Below are positions 39,380-50,083 of a stretch of DNA of 64,000 nt, one piece after another. Position 1 is the stretch's first letter. The number at the start of each line of letters is the position of its first letter. Source of the stretch: an uncultured Fulvivirga sp. (GTDB lineage: Bacteria > Bacteroidota > Bacteroidia > Cytophagales > Cyclobacteriaceae); NCBI GenBank assembly GCA_947500555.1, contig CANMSE010000001.1, forward strand, positions 992,001-1,056,000. The letters run 5' to 3'. Made by a program: the position numbers and the translations under genes. The notes beneath the pieces are model-generated. The model had not been told where the DNA came from. It did no database searches and saw only the letters and a list, made by a program, of their open reading frames with translations.

Positions 39380-40747
39380 GTGTACGCCATTGTCGATATT
39401 GAAACTACTGGAGGGTTTGCTGGTAAGAGCAAAATCACGGAGATAGCAGCCATAATTCATGATGGTGAAAAGATAGTAGATCAGTATGAAACCCTTTTGA
39501 ATCCTGAGCAGCTTGTACCTAGCTATATTACCGGATTGACTGGCATCTCCCAATCGATGGTTGCCACGGCTCCACTGTTTTCAGAAATTGCAGAAGAACT
39601 GTACGAGCTTCTTAGAGATAAGATTTTTGTAGCTCACAATGTCAATTTTGATTATTCCTTTTTGAGGAAAGCATTTGAAAATGAGGGGTATCTCTTTACC
39701 AATAAAAAGCTTTGTACGGTGCGTCTCAGTAGGCAAATTATTCCAGATCATCGCTCCTATAGTCTTGGGAATTTGTGCGAGGCGTTGCATATCCCGATTG
39801 AAAACCGTCATCGTGCCATGGGTGATGCCAAGGCAACGACAATACTCTTTGAACAGCTTCTCAAAAAAGATGAAGAGGTTGTTAGGGCTGCTTTAAAACA
39901 TAATTCTAAAGAGACTATTCTACCACCGCATTTGCCAAAGCAGGAGTATTTGGCGTTGCCAGAGTCACCTGGAGTATACTATTTTTTAGATAACAAAGGA
40001 GAAGTTATTTATGTGGGCAAAGCTATTAATGTTAAGAAGCGTATAGCCGGTCATTTTTCCGGGACTTCAAAAAATAGTCGTAATCAGAGGATAAGGGATG
40101 AGATTCATCATATTGACTACCAACTGACAGGGAATGAGCTGGTCGCTCTGGTGTTGGAGTCACAAGAAATCAAACGACTTTGGCCAAAGTACAATCGTTC
40201 TCAAAAGAATAACCCAAACCAATGGGGGATTTATCAATATGAAGATAGAGAAGGGTACAATCGGCTGAGTATAAGTAAACGAATTAAAGGAGTTGTTCCG
40301 CTCATCTCATTTAATAGTCATGCAGATGGGTTTCATTTTTTAATGAACAAAGTGAGGGAATTTGGATTGTGTCCCAAACTTAGTGGAATTCAAAAAGCAG
40401 ACGGTGCTTGTTTTGATGTGCCGTTAGGCTATTGCAATGGTGCTTGTGCTGGAAAGGAGTCTGCTGCCCTATATAATGAGAAGATTAAGACAGCGATACA
40501 GTCATTTGATGAGAATGACCGATCGTTTGCGATAATGGGTGATGGTAGAAATGAGGATGAGCTTTCGCTTATTGTGGTTGAAAAAGGGACTTACCAGGGG
40601 TTTGGATTTTGCTTCAGAGATGCCCCCATATCAACTATTGAAGAAGCTAAATTGCTGGTAGATATTTATAAGCCGACCATAGAAATTGAAAATTATATTC
40701 AAAGTTATGTGAATAGCGTTGAAGCCAAACTTGTCGAGTTCAGCTAG
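39380..40747 (+). CDS. DEDDh exonuclease fused to UvrC-type GIY-YIG domain
   Basis: YAIVDIETTGG...HNVNFDYSFL...HRAMGDAKAT; LPESPGVYYFLDNKGEVIYVGKAINVKKRI. Confidence 0.88.
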   Translation: MYAIVDIETTGGFAGKSKITEIAAIIHDGEKIVDQYETLLNPEQLVPSYITGLTGISQSMVATAPLFSEIAEELYELLRDKIFVAHNVNFDYSFLRKAFENEGYLFTNKKLCTVRLSRQIIPDHRSYSLGNLCEALHIPIENRHRAMGDAKATTILFEQLLKKDEEVVRAALKHNSKETILPPHLPKQEYLALPESPGVYYFLDNKGEVIYVGKAINVKKRIAGHFSGTSKNSRNQRIRDEIHHIDYQLTGNELVALVLESQEIKRLWPKYNRSQKNNPNQWGIYQYEDREGYNRLSISKRIKGVVPLISFNSHADGFHFLMNKVREFGLCPKLSGIQKADGACFDVPLGYCNGACAGKESAALYNEKIKTAIQSFDENDRSFAIMGDGRNEDELSLIVVEKGTYQGFGFCFRDAPISTIEEAKLLVDIYKPTIEIENYIQSYVNSVEAKLVEFS

Positions 40748-40759
40748 CTTAAGACCTTC

Positions 40760-41446
40760 CTATATTCTTCCAGAACCCTTTGGGTAAAGTTCTTCCACTC
40801 GATCACTTTGGTAAACTTGTTTTGAGTCGATGTCAATTATAGATAAGCGTTCTCCCCAACCCGCACCGGTGTCTGTCATCCAAACCTCACTACATTTTAT
40901 AGGTTTGAAATGACCAAGCCTATGAATGGGGGTGTGGCCAATGTATACTTCATTATAATTTGTAAGAGGTTCTTTATTTTGTGAAGCAGCTCTAGCATAA
41001 GCTTCTTTGAAAAAGTTTCGATCCCACAAGAAAACAGAGTTATCCTGATCCGAAATAGGCAAATCAACATTTATTCCCGCATGAACAAAGAGTCTATCTT
41101 CAAATTCATAATAACCTTTCATATCTTTTAGTAAGCGTATATGCTCATCAGGTATTCCATCAGGATAGCTATCAAGAGTATTTTTTCCTCCATATCTAAG
41201 CCAAGATGCATTTATTTCATTTCCTAGTGCCCACTCCAACGTCCAATGGTCATGGTTTCCCATGGTAATGATGAGATTATTTATTTTAAGTAGTGTATCA
41301 AAGCATTGATTGGTTTCCGGCCAACCGTCACAAACATCCCCAATAGAGATTAACACGTCTTGTTCGTAATCAAATCCTGATTTATCGAGACATTGCACTA
41401 AAGCCTTGTTAGCTCCATGAATATCACCGATTACAAACCTTCTCAC
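40760..41446 (-). CDS. Calcineurin-like serine/threonine metallophosphatase
   Basis: RFVIGDIHGANKAL, ISIGDVCDGWP, TMGNHDHW, YIGHTPIH. Confidence 0.88.
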   Translation of the reverse strand: MRRFVIGDIHGANKALVQCLDKSGFDYEQDVLISIGDVCDGWPETNQCFDTLLKINNLIITMGNHDHWTLEWALGNEINASWLRYGGKNTLDSYPDGIPDEHIRLLKDMKGYYEFEDRLFVHAGINVDLPISDQDNSVFLWDRNFFKEAYARAASQNKEPLTNYNEVYIGHTPIHRLGHFKPIKCSEVWMTDTGAGWGERLSIIDIDSKQVYQSDRVEELYPKGSGRI

Positions 41447-41595
41447 CTTGGTTAATTAATGTTAAAATATGTCCCATCATCAAATGACAATTGCCCTTCG
41501 TATAAATTCTACCCCTAATTTTTTATAATTGCGCTAATTTTAAAATCAAAAGTAAGTCTTATCTCGTTAGGCATTTAGTAGAAAGTAAAAAAGCT

Positions 41596-42588
41596 ATGGA
41601 AGAAACAGCAGTAAATACCGATAAGAAGAAACATCATCAGGAAAAGATTAAACAAGTTTTTGATGAGATGGGTAAAGTAGTTGTTGGCCAGCAGGCATTG
41701 ATTAACCGTTTGCTAATAGGCCTTTTTACACAAAGTCATATTCTACTTGAGGGAGTACCTGGAATAGCAAAGACCTTGACGGTAAGCACACTTGCTGACG
41801 TGTTACATCTTGACTTTCAGCGAATACAATTTACTCCCGACCTATTACCAGCAGATTTAATAGGTACAATGATCTACAATCAAAAGCAGGGAAATTTTGA
41901 GGTAAAGAAGGGGCCAATTTTCGCTAATATGATATTGGCAGATGAGATTAATAGATCTCCTGCTAAAGTTCAGTCGGCACTTTTGGAAGCTATGCAGGAA
42001 AAGCAAGTGACCATTGGTGACACTACCTTTCAATTGGATCGCCCATTCTTCGTATTGGCAACTCAAAACCCAGTTGATCAGGAAGGTACTTATCCTTTGC
42101 CTGAAGCACAGGTAGACAGATTTATGATGAAAGTCAATGTGGACTATCCTTCTAAGAATGACGAGCTGGAAGTAATGAGGAGGATATCTAATATGTCATT
42201 CGATTTTTCTGTTGACACGATATTGAATAAGGAAGATATTTTTGACATCAGGAATGAAATCAATCAGACTTCGATTTCCGAGTCACTGGAGAAATACATT
42301 ATAGAATTAGTATGCGCTACACGAGATCCGAAATCATATGGATTGGATAATGAAGCAGGTTATATTCAATTTGGTGTTTCACCAAGGGCCTCTATCAATT
42401 TGAATTTAGCAGCAAAAGCAATGGCTTATTTTGATGGTAGAGATTACGTGCTACCGGAAGATATTAAAGAAGTGGCTGCGGATGTATTAAACCACAGGAT
42501 AATATTGAACTACGAGGCTGAGGCAGATAACATTGATACCAATGAAATTGTGAAAGCGATATTAAATAAAATACCTATTAACAATTAG
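41596..42588 (+). CDS. MoxR-family AAA ATPase
   Basis: LLEGVPGIAKT, FTPDLLPADLIG, ADEINRSPAKVQSALLEAMQEKQVT, LATQNPVDQEGTYPLPEAQ. Confidence 0.93.
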   Translation: MEETAVNTDKKKHHQEKIKQVFDEMGKVVVGQQALINRLLIGLFTQSHILLEGVPGIAKTLTVSTLADVLHLDFQRIQFTPDLLPADLIGTMIYNQKQGNFEVKKGPIFANMILADEINRSPAKVQSALLEAMQEKQVTIGDTTFQLDRPFFVLATQNPVDQEGTYPLPEAQVDRFMMKVNVDYPSKNDELEVMRRISNMSFDFSVDTILNKEDIFDIRNEINQTSISESLEKYIIELVCATRDPKSYGLDNEAGYIQFGVSPRASINLNLAAKAMAYFDGRDYVLPEDIKEVAADVLNHRIILNYEAEADNIDTNEIVKAILNKIPINN

Positions 42589-42620
42589 TTAACCTACCCT
42601 GATTTAACTATATGAATTTG

Positions 42621-42649
42621 AGAAGGCTTTTTTAAGCCTTCTTTTTTTT
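42621..42649 (+). terminator. Rho-independent terminator after moxR-like gene
   Basis: AGAAGGCTTTTTTAAGCCTTCTTTTTTTT. Confidence 0.85.
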
Positions 42650-42786
42650 GACTAAAAATGACTCTTAACATTAGATTAAAATTTTATTCATATAGTTAAT
42701 AAATGCTTAACATGACTATCGGCTTGAGGTAACATTTATACCTTTCATTTGTGGCACAATTTGAAAAGAAATAAAAAAAATTAACG

Positions 42787-44007
42787 ATGAAAAAGATTTT
42801 GAGTTTATTAGCTGCATTCGGGGTAATGTTTTACCTCTCTTCTTGTAGCGATGATGATGACCCTGTTACTCCAGTAACACCTCCTACTACAGATGATTTT
42901 GTTATTACTGGAAATATAACGGAAGACGTTACTTGGGAATCAGGCAATGTGTACACATTAAGCACTAGAGTTATTGTAGAGTCAGGTGTTACTTTAACAA
43001 TTGAGTCAGGAGTAATTATTAAAGGAGCCGCAGGCACTGGAGCTAATTCTACTGCATTGTTGGTAGCCAGAGGAGCTACCTTAAATGCAGTTGGAACAGC
43101 TACAGCACCAATTATATTTACTTCAGTAGCTGATGAAATCGAGCCAGGCGAGATAGCAAGTCCGAACCTAACTGATGATGTAAATGGTCTTTGGGGTGGT
43201 TTGATCGTACTAGGAAACGCAAGAATTTCCGCTGATAATGAGGCTGAACAAATAGAAGGTATTCCTGCATCTGATGCTAATGGGTTATATGGAGGTACTA
43301 ATGATGCTGATAACTCTGGTACTATTCGATATGTATCTGTACGTCATGGCGGTACGAACATTGGTGAAGGAAATGAAATCAACGGAATCACTTTAGGTGG
43401 TGTTGGATCTGGAACTACAATAGATCACGTAGAAGTTGTTGGGAATCAGGATGATGGTATTGAGTGGTTTGGTGGAACCGTAAATGTCTCTGATGCACTT
43501 GTTTGGAGCACTGGAGATGATGCTATTGATACTGACCAGGCATGGGCTGGAACATTGGATAACTTTATAGTAATTAACGCTGGAGATGAAGCGTTCGAAT
43601 TAGATGGCCCAGAGGGTTCTTATGTGGGCGCAGGTCATACATTGACTAACGGATCTATTAAAGTAGCAGGAGCTAGTGGATTGATTGACTTTGATGAAAC
43701 AACTGATGTGAGTATGACCAATATCTACTTCTTTGATTTAGATGATTCTCAAGATGTAGAAGAGTATGATCTTTATTCTGCGAATACAAATGGCTTTAGC
43801 GTTTCAAGCTTTGAGTCTACTTTACCTTTCGAAGTGGATGAAGATGGAGATAGAACTTCTACTACAACCACATTAGATGCAAGTTTTAAAGATGGATTAG
43901 ATGCTTTAGTAACTGAGGTAAGTGCTGGGTCTAATACAGTTGGAGCAGACGTTTCAGAGTTTGCATTTACAACGGCAAGTGTTACAGGTAACCTTGATGA
44001 TTTTTAA
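42787..44007 (+). CDS. Right-handed beta-helix-like lipoprotein
   Basis: Lipobox YLSSCSDDDD; VIIKGAAGTGANSTALLVARGATLNAVGTATAPIIFTS parallel-helix pattern. Confidence 0.65.
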   Translation: MKKILSLLAAFGVMFYLSSCSDDDDPVTPVTPPTTDDFVITGNITEDVTWESGNVYTLSTRVIVESGVTLTIESGVIIKGAAGTGANSTALLVARGATLNAVGTATAPIIFTSVADEIEPGEIASPNLTDDVNGLWGGLIVLGNARISADNEAEQIEGIPASDANGLYGGTNDADNSGTIRYVSVRHGGTNIGEGNEINGITLGGVGSGTTIDHVEVVGNQDDGIEWFGGTVNVSDALVWSTGDDAIDTDQAWAGTLDNFIVINAGDEAFELDGPEGSYVGAGHTLTNGSIKVAGASGLIDFDETTDVSMTNIYFFDLDDSQDVEEYDLYSANTNGFSVSSFESTLPFEVDEDGDRTSTTTTLDASFKDGLDALVTEVSAGSNTVGADVSEFAFTTASVTGNLDDF

Positions 44008-44024
44008 TGGTTTAATTTCTAATT

Positions 44025-44054
44025 AAAAGGGGAGGCATAGCCTCCCCTTTTTTT
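44025..44054 (+). terminator. Rho-independent terminator
   Basis: AAAAGGGGAGGC-ATA-GCCTCCCCTTTTTTT. Confidence 0.9.
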
Positions 44055-44142
44055 GTTAACAGTATCTTAATTTAATGATAATATAAAAGTCCACTGTCAG
44101 ATAGTCGAAAAATATACCTTCGCAGAAATTTAATTAAGTACA

Positions 44143-47103
44143 ATGAATATTTATAAGTCAGTTATTTTACTTGCAATGGTGTTATTTACATCATTTGCAT
44201 TTGCACAGAAGGGTACAATAAGGGGCACTGCTATAGATGCAGTTAATGGCGAACCTATGTTTTCAGTTACAATATTAATCGAAGGAACTACCAATGGCGC
44301 GGTTACTGACTTTGACGGGAAGTTTGAGATTAAAGCTGCTCCTGGGACTTACAATTTGGAAGCTTCGTTTATTTCTTACACCACTGTGAAAATAACGGGC
44401 GTTGAAGTTAAAGCTGATGAAGTAACATTGATTGATCAGATATTGATGTCTGAGAATGTGGAGCAGTTAGCCGAAGTTGTGATAACCGCTGAGGCGATAA
44501 GAGATACTGAAGAGGCTTTGCAAACAGTAAAAAGAAAATCTGCCAATGTATTAGACGGAATATCTGCTGCTAGCTTTAGAAAAATAGGAGACGGTGATGC
44601 AGCATCTGCGGCTAAACGAATTACTGGTGTTTCTATTGAAGGCGGTAAATACGTATTTGTTCGTGGCCTAGGAGATCGATATTCAAAAACTCTTTTAAAT
44701 GGAATGGATGTGCCTGGTTTAGATCCTGATAAAAACTCTCTGCAAATTGACCTGTTCCCTACTAATATTCTAAATAATATCATGGTGGCTAAGTCATTTA
44801 CAGCGGACTTACCGGCAGACTTTACGGGAGGCATGGTAGATATTGAGACTAAGGATATTCCAGATGTAAAATCATTAAATATACAAGGGGGTTTTGGTTT
44901 TAACCCAAACATGCATTTCAATGAGAACTATTTAACATATGATGGTAGTTCAACTGATTTTCTAGGATTCGATAATGGTAAAAGAGATATTCCTTTTACT
45001 GATTCAGAACTTTTAAATGCAGATGGAACTGCTATTCGAAGAGCAAATCCAAGCTCTCCAGAAGGACAAGCATTGTCTACACAATTGAGAAAGTTTGACA
45101 AGCAATTAAGTGCTGTTAGACAAAATAGCTTCATGGATTTTAACTTCGGTTTTTCGCTTGGAAATCAGTTTGAGGTAGGATCTAAAACAATGGGTTACTC
45201 TGCAGCAATGACCTACAAAAATCAGACTCGATTTTATGAGGATGCTGTATACGGTAGAGCAGGATTAGCTCAAGACCCTAATGTGACTGAGTTAGAGCAA
45301 CGCGAGTTTCAGCAAGGAGATCAAGGCGAGAATGAAGTGTTATTAGGCGGAATGGTAGGTTTATCATTAAAAGGTGATGTAGCTAAATACCGCTTGAATG
45401 TGATGCGACTTCAAAACGGTGAGCAGCGTACAGGTATTTTTGGCTTTGTGGGGCAAGATGAAGGATCAGATTTTATTAGTTACCAACACAATTTAGAATA
45501 CACAGAACGCCAAATGAATAATATTTTGTTAAGTGGTGAGTATTTCTTGCCGGAGTCTGATTGGAAGTTAGAATGGAGAGTGTCACCAACATTGTCTAAA
45601 ATAACTGAGCCGGATATTAGATTTACGAGATATGAAATCAGGGGTATCCAGCCGGATGAAGTAGATGATGTTTCAAATATTGCCGAGTTAATTGACAGAG
45701 AAGGAACAGAGTTATCAATTACAACTGAAGGGGGATTTCCTGAAAGAATTTGGAGAGATCTAGAAGAGGTTAATCTTTCATCTAGAGCCGATGCTACAAA
45801 AGAATATCAATTCAGAGAAAAAGAAGCTAAGTTGAAGTTTGGGTTCAGAAGTACTGTTAAGAACCGGGATTATGCTATTCGCAGAAATCAAATCTTTGTT
45901 GATAGCGATATAGATCTTACTGGTAATCCTGACGAGTTATTTTTAGAAGAAAACTTGTGGTATAATGACGAAGGAAATTTCTTAGGAAATGCAGGCAACT
46001 ATTTTTTACCTGACTATGTTCCAAGAAATTCTAATGCATTTGAATCTACTATTAATAATTTTGCAGCTTACGTTTCGAATGAATTTGTTCCTGTAAAAAA
46101 CTTAAAAGCTGTTATTGGTATAAGAGCTGAAAACTATGTGCAGACTTATACAGGTATTAATCAAAGAGGAGATATAGAGTTGGATAATGAAGAGGTTATT
46201 GAAGAGTTTGAACTTTATCCAACGGTCAACCTTATTTATTCTTTGAATGAAAATCAAAACTTAAGAGCATCTTACTCAAGAACAACCGCTAGATTTTCTT
46301 TTAAAGAAGCTTCTTTTGCTGAAATCTTTGATCCATTAACAGGCAGAACCTTTATCGGTTCATTAGCACCAATAGAAGATGGAGATCAGGTATTATGGGA
46401 TGGAAATATTCAATCTTCGCTTATCGATAACTTTGATTTACGATGGGAGATCTTTCAGCGTAGAGGCCAGTTAATTTCCTTCAGTGGTTTTTATAAGCAG
46501 TTCTCCAATGCTATAGAATTGGTACAGCTTTCTACGGCAGATAATAACTTCCAAGTTCAGAATGTTGGTGATGCTTCAGTAATAGGTGGTGAAGTTGAGT
46601 TGAGACAAAGCTTAGGCATAATTACTCCGTCTCTTGAAAATCTTACTTTTTCTGGAAATTTCTCCTTGATTCATTCTGAAATTGAAATGAGTGATGCAGA
46701 GTTTTTAACTCGTGTTGAGAATCAAAGAACGGGTGATACTATTGATAGAACACGAGATTTTCAAGGTCAGGCTCCTTTCATTCTTAACTTAGGTTTTGGA
46801 TATGCTGGAATCACTAATGGATTCGAAGCAGGTCTTTATTATAATGTACAAGGGCCAACATTAACAGTTACAGGTGCAGCAGACAAGCCAGATGTTTACA
46901 CTGTACCTTTTCACAGCTTAAATTTTAATTTGAATAAAACGTTAGGTGCAGACCAAAAGTTAAGTTTAGGCTTAAAGGTAAATAATATCTTAAATGATAA
47001 GCGAGAGCAAGAATTCCAATCATTTGAGTCAGATAATAGACTATTTGAAAGCTTGGCTCCCGGCAGACAGTTTAGTATGAGTATCAGATATAGAGTATTT
47101 TAA
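44143..47103 (+). CDS. TonB-dependent receptor with carboxypeptidase-like regulatory domain
   Basis: GTIRGTAIDAVNGEPMFSVTILIEGT; plug RKIGDGDAASAAKRITGVSIEGGKYVFVRGLGDRYS; C-terminal beta-strand. Confidence 0.9.
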   Translation: MNIYKSVILLAMVLFTSFAFAQKGTIRGTAIDAVNGEPMFSVTILIEGTTNGAVTDFDGKFEIKAAPGTYNLEASFISYTTVKITGVEVKADEVTLIDQILMSENVEQLAEVVITAEAIRDTEEALQTVKRKSANVLDGISAASFRKIGDGDAASAAKRITGVSIEGGKYVFVRGLGDRYSKTLLNGMDVPGLDPDKNSLQIDLFPTNILNNIMVAKSFTADLPADFTGGMVDIETKDIPDVKSLNIQGGFGFNPNMHFNENYLTYDGSSTDFLGFDNGKRDIPFTDSELLNADGTAIRRANPSSPEGQALSTQLRKFDKQLSAVRQNSFMDFNFGFSLGNQFEVGSKTMGYSAAMTYKNQTRFYEDAVYGRAGLAQDPNVTELEQREFQQGDQGENEVLLGGMVGLSLKGDVAKYRLNVMRLQNGEQRTGIFGFVGQDEGSDFISYQHNLEYTERQMNNILLSGEYFLPESDWKLEWRVSPTLSKITEPDIRFTRYEIRGIQPDEVDDVSNIAELIDREGTELSITTEGGFPERIWRDLEEVNLSSRADATKEYQFREKEAKLKFGFRSTVKNRDYAIRRNQIFVDSDIDLTGNPDELFLEENLWYNDEGNFLGNAGNYFLPDYVPRNSNAFESTINNFAAYVSNEFVPVKNLKAVIGIRAENYVQTYTGINQRGDIELDNEEVIEEFELYPTVNLIYSLNENQNLRASYSRTTARFSFKEASFAEIFDPLTGRTFIGSLAPIEDGDQVLWDGNIQSSLIDNFDLRWEIFQRRGQLISFSGFYKQFSNAIELVQLSTADNNFQVQNVGDASVIGGEVELRQSLGIITPSLENLTFSGNFSLIHSEIEMSDAEFLTRVENQRTGDTIDRTRDFQGQAPFILNLGFGYAGITNGFEAGLYYNVQGPTLTVTGAADKPDVYTVPFHSLNFNLNKTLGADQKLSLGLKVNNILNDKREQEFQSFESDNRLFESLAPGRQFSMSIRYRVF

Positions 47104-47126
47104 CCTGATTTATGACAATAAAGCTA

Positions 47127-47156
47127 AAAGGGAGTCTTAAGACTCCCTTTTTTTAT
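47127..47156 (+). terminator. Rho-independent terminator
   Basis: AAAAGGGAGTCTTAAGACTCCCTTTTTTT. Confidence 0.85.
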
Positions 47157-47545
47157 TTTATAGATGTAGGGCATTCATCGCCTTTATTACCATCAAGCCA
47201 CATACTTAATTCTTTAGCTCTGAGTTTGGTAAGCTTGGTTAATTCTTTGCATTTGCATTGATTGTAGGTTTTGCCATAGGTTTCTTCATAGTATCGTTTT
47301 TCCTTTGGGTATAGTGAGCGAATATGTCGATTCGTGTATTGAATCCAGTAAACCTGAGCGTCTTGAAGCCGTTTTAAAAAACGCTCATCATCAGCATACT
47401 GCTTTTTGATTTCATTATGTACGGTAAGCATTTCTAAGTCGGCTGCATCTAGATCCGAGCAGTAATTTTCAAAGTCTGATTTAACAGAACAAGAAAGTGA
47501 AGTAAAAAGAGATATCACCAATAAAGTATATTTCATAATGTTCAA
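47153..47545 (-). CDS. LprI/DUF1311-like small lipoprotein
   Basis: Lipobox; DERFLKRLQDAQVYWIQYTNRH resembles the LprI F...L..AQ..W..YR pattern. Confidence 0.5.
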   Translation of the reverse strand: MNIMKYTLLVISLFTSLSCSVKSDFENYCSDLDAADLEMLTVHNEIKKQYADDERFLKRLQDAQVYWIQYTNRHIRSLYPKEKRYYEETYGKTYNQCKCKELTKLTKLRAKELSMWLDGNKGDECPTSIK

Positions 47546-47754
47546 TTTAGATGATTTATAAAACTACTCAATCAACTGCTGCAAGCTGAAATTTATATTT
47601 TAAATTTTGGTTAAGATACACCTGTCTTGGTCTAAGGTATGCAGATTGGTTCCAATCGAACATTACCAACCGACCTTGCGAGATTCAATTGAGCTTAAGT
47701 CTTAGCAAATCCATTGCTCATTTTGTACATTAGATTAATATTTTAAGGTTAGCT

Positions 47755-48918
47755 ATGTTCAAAAAATACTTTCTTTACTGTCTATGGTTGTGCTGTTTTG
47801 TAAGCTTTAGTTCTTACGGGCAAGGCAGTGATAATTTTTATTATGTAGTGATAGGAGGATTTGCTTCTGAAGATAATGCAATACGGTTTACAGATAATGC
47901 CAGAGCCTCATTTTCAGATGCCAACTATGCATTGAATGCACAGCGACAGATCTTCTATGTATATGCTTTGAGGACGTCCGATAGAGCAGAAGCATCGGCA
48001 TTGGCCAAAAAGGCACGTGCTATGGGTGAATTTTCAGGTACCTGGGTATTTCTAGGAACCTTGGAAGAAGTTTTTGTAGATGAACCTGAGGAAGAAATTG
48101 TCAATGTACCTGATCAAATAGAAGAGGTTGTGGTAACCGAGGTGGTGGAAGAACTTCAAGAAATAGTCGAGGAGCCGATTCAAGATGAACCTGAAGAAGT
48201 AGCACCAGTAAAAGCTAATGAGCGACCTTTTGAGTTTAGTCTCACGAGTGCTAATACTGGAGAAAAAGTATTTGGACAGGTTTATATTGCTGAACAGCGT
48301 GAGTCGAATGACTTCCAAACCTATGATGGGAATGAGCAAGTCTATGTAAAGCAACCTGCCAATAGGGCACAAACCTATAGCATGGTAATAAACGCCCCGG
48401 GCTATGAGCCACTGGAGACCACACTGGATTATAAGGCTTACACGGAAGATAGTGTAGAGACTGGAGAGACGGTAGTTGTAGATGTACAATTAATAAGATC
48501 GAAAAAAGGGAATTATATAGAGTTCAATAAGGTCAATTTTTTGATTAATGCGGCATTATTTACGCCAGATTCAGAAACAGAACTTAACGCGTTTGCAGAC
48601 TTGTTGAAAAAAAATCCAAAATATAAAATCAGAGTTCATGGGCATTGCAATGGTAAATTCGATCGTAATGGAGTAATAAAAGGAGATAGCCCTGGTTTTT
48701 TTGCTACAAATCCTGGCAATAAAGAACAATCGATGTCTGCGAAGAAGTTTACACAATACAGAGCTGAAGTAGTAAAAGAATACCTGGTAGCCCAAGGGAT
48801 TTCTTCTAAGCGCATAAAAACCGCAGGTGATGGGGGCAATGCCATGCTTTTTCCATCGAACGGGCCGTTGGCGAAACTTAATGATCGAGTAGAAATTGAA
48901 ATTATAAAAGGCAAGTAA
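47755..48918 (+). CDS. OmpA-family protein with SPOR-like N-terminal domain
   Basis: FYYVVIGGFASEDNAIRFTDNAR; C-terminal YKIRVHGHCNG...YRAEVVKEYLVAQGISSKRIKTAGDGG. Confidence 0.75.
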   Translation: MFKKYFLYCLWLCCFVSFSSYGQGSDNFYYVVIGGFASEDNAIRFTDNARASFSDANYALNAQRQIFYVYALRTSDRAEASALAKKARAMGEFSGTWVFLGTLEEVFVDEPEEEIVNVPDQIEEVVVTEVVEELQEIVEEPIQDEPEEVAPVKANERPFEFSLTSANTGEKVFGQVYIAEQRESNDFQTYDGNEQVYVKQPANRAQTYSMVINAPGYEPLETTLDYKAYTEDSVETGETVVVDVQLIRSKKGNYIEFNKVNFLINAALFTPDSETELNAFADLLKKNPKYKIRVHGHCNGKFDRNGVIKGDSPGFFATNPGNKEQSMSAKKFTQYRAEVVKEYLVAQGISSKRIKTAGDGGNAMLFPSNGPLAKLNDRVEIEIIKGK

Positions 48919-48997
48919 CTTTAGTCAATCCAAAGCTTCATTCCATAAAAACTTTTAGCCGACTTAACCGTTCTTTTCCTGACTAATAGAATATTTA

Positions 48998-49906
48998 ATG
49001 TCTAAAACAATACTTATCACTGGAGGTACCGGACTTGTAGGAAGCCGACTTACAGAATTATTACTTGAAAAGGGTCATAAGGTGAAATATCTTTCACGTT
49101 CGGCAGGTGTTAAAAATGGTATCCAATCTTATAAATGGGACATTAATAAAAGTGAGATTGACTCTGAGGCTTTCAAAGAAGTTGATGGTATTATTCATCT
49201 GGCGGGTGCTGGAGTAGCGGATAAAAAATGGACAGCAGAACGTAAAAAGGAGATTTTAGAGAGTCGTACGAATAGTACCTCTTTGTTGAGGAATACGCTG
49301 AATAGCATAGATCATCAAGTTACCTCATTTGTATCTGCTTCTGCCATAGGTTATTATGGATGGGATACAGGTGGTGTTTGGGTGAAAGAAGGGAGTAGGT
49401 TTGGTGATGACTTTCTGGCAACAGTCACGAAGGCCTGGGAAGAAGAAGTAGATCAAATAGCAGAACTGGGCATAAGAACAGCTAAGCTTCGTATAGGTAT
49501 TGTTTTTAGCGAAAAAGGAGGCGCGCTCTATGAGTTGGCAAAACCCATCAAGATGGGAGCTGGAGCACCACTAGGAAGTGGCGACCAATATATGAGTTGG
49601 ATTCACATTGACGATCTATGCAAAATGTTTATTCATGCCACAGAAAGTAGTGATGTAGAAGGAGTATTCAATGCCGTTGGACCCAACCCTGAAACTAATC
49701 AAGTTATAACCAAAAAGGTTGCAAAGGTTTTAGATAAACCTTGTTTTTTGCCTAATGTCCCATCCTTCATCCTAAAAATAATTTTAGGTAAAAGAGCTGC
49801 AATGATACTTGGTGGTAGCAGAGTGTCTTCTGAAAAGATTGTTACCACAGGCTTTCAGTTTTCTTACCCGGAGCTGGAACCTGCACTTAAAGATTTATTA
49901 ACCTGA
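48998..49906 (+). CDS. TIGR01777-type SDR-family epimerase
   Basis: ILITGGTGLVGSRLTELLLEKGH, SASAIGYYGWD, QYMSWIHIDDL. Confidence 0.88.
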   Translation: MSKTILITGGTGLVGSRLTELLLEKGHKVKYLSRSAGVKNGIQSYKWDINKSEIDSEAFKEVDGIIHLAGAGVADKKWTAERKKEILESRTNSTSLLRNTLNSIDHQVTSFVSASAIGYYGWDTGGVWVKEGSRFGDDFLATVTKAWEEEVDQIAELGIRTAKLRIGIVFSEKGGALYELAKPIKMGAGAPLGSGDQYMSWIHIDDLCKMFIHATESSDVEGVFNAVGPNPETNQVITKKVAKVLDKPCFLPNVPSFILKIILGKRAAMILGGSRVSSEKIVTTGFQFSYPELEPALKDLLT

Positions 49907-50083
49907 GCTTTAGTTATTAACTCTGTTGACTAAGACAAAAACGTTCTCATCACGAGTGCGAGCACAGACTCTTCCTTTGAAATTTTTAATCATGAATGAA
50001 AAATGTCCTCAATCTCTATACCTCATTTGATATCTATTGATCAAATAGATTAAGTTTACTCGTATATTTTTTAAACTAAGACT

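Noticed and set aside
44436-44921. 161-aa ORF on - strand
   Set aside because: Antisense to the TonB receptor; shadow ORF.
48052-48489. 145-aa ORF on - strand
   Set aside because: Antisense to the OmpA/SPOR gene; composition looks like a mirror of a Glu/Val-rich region.
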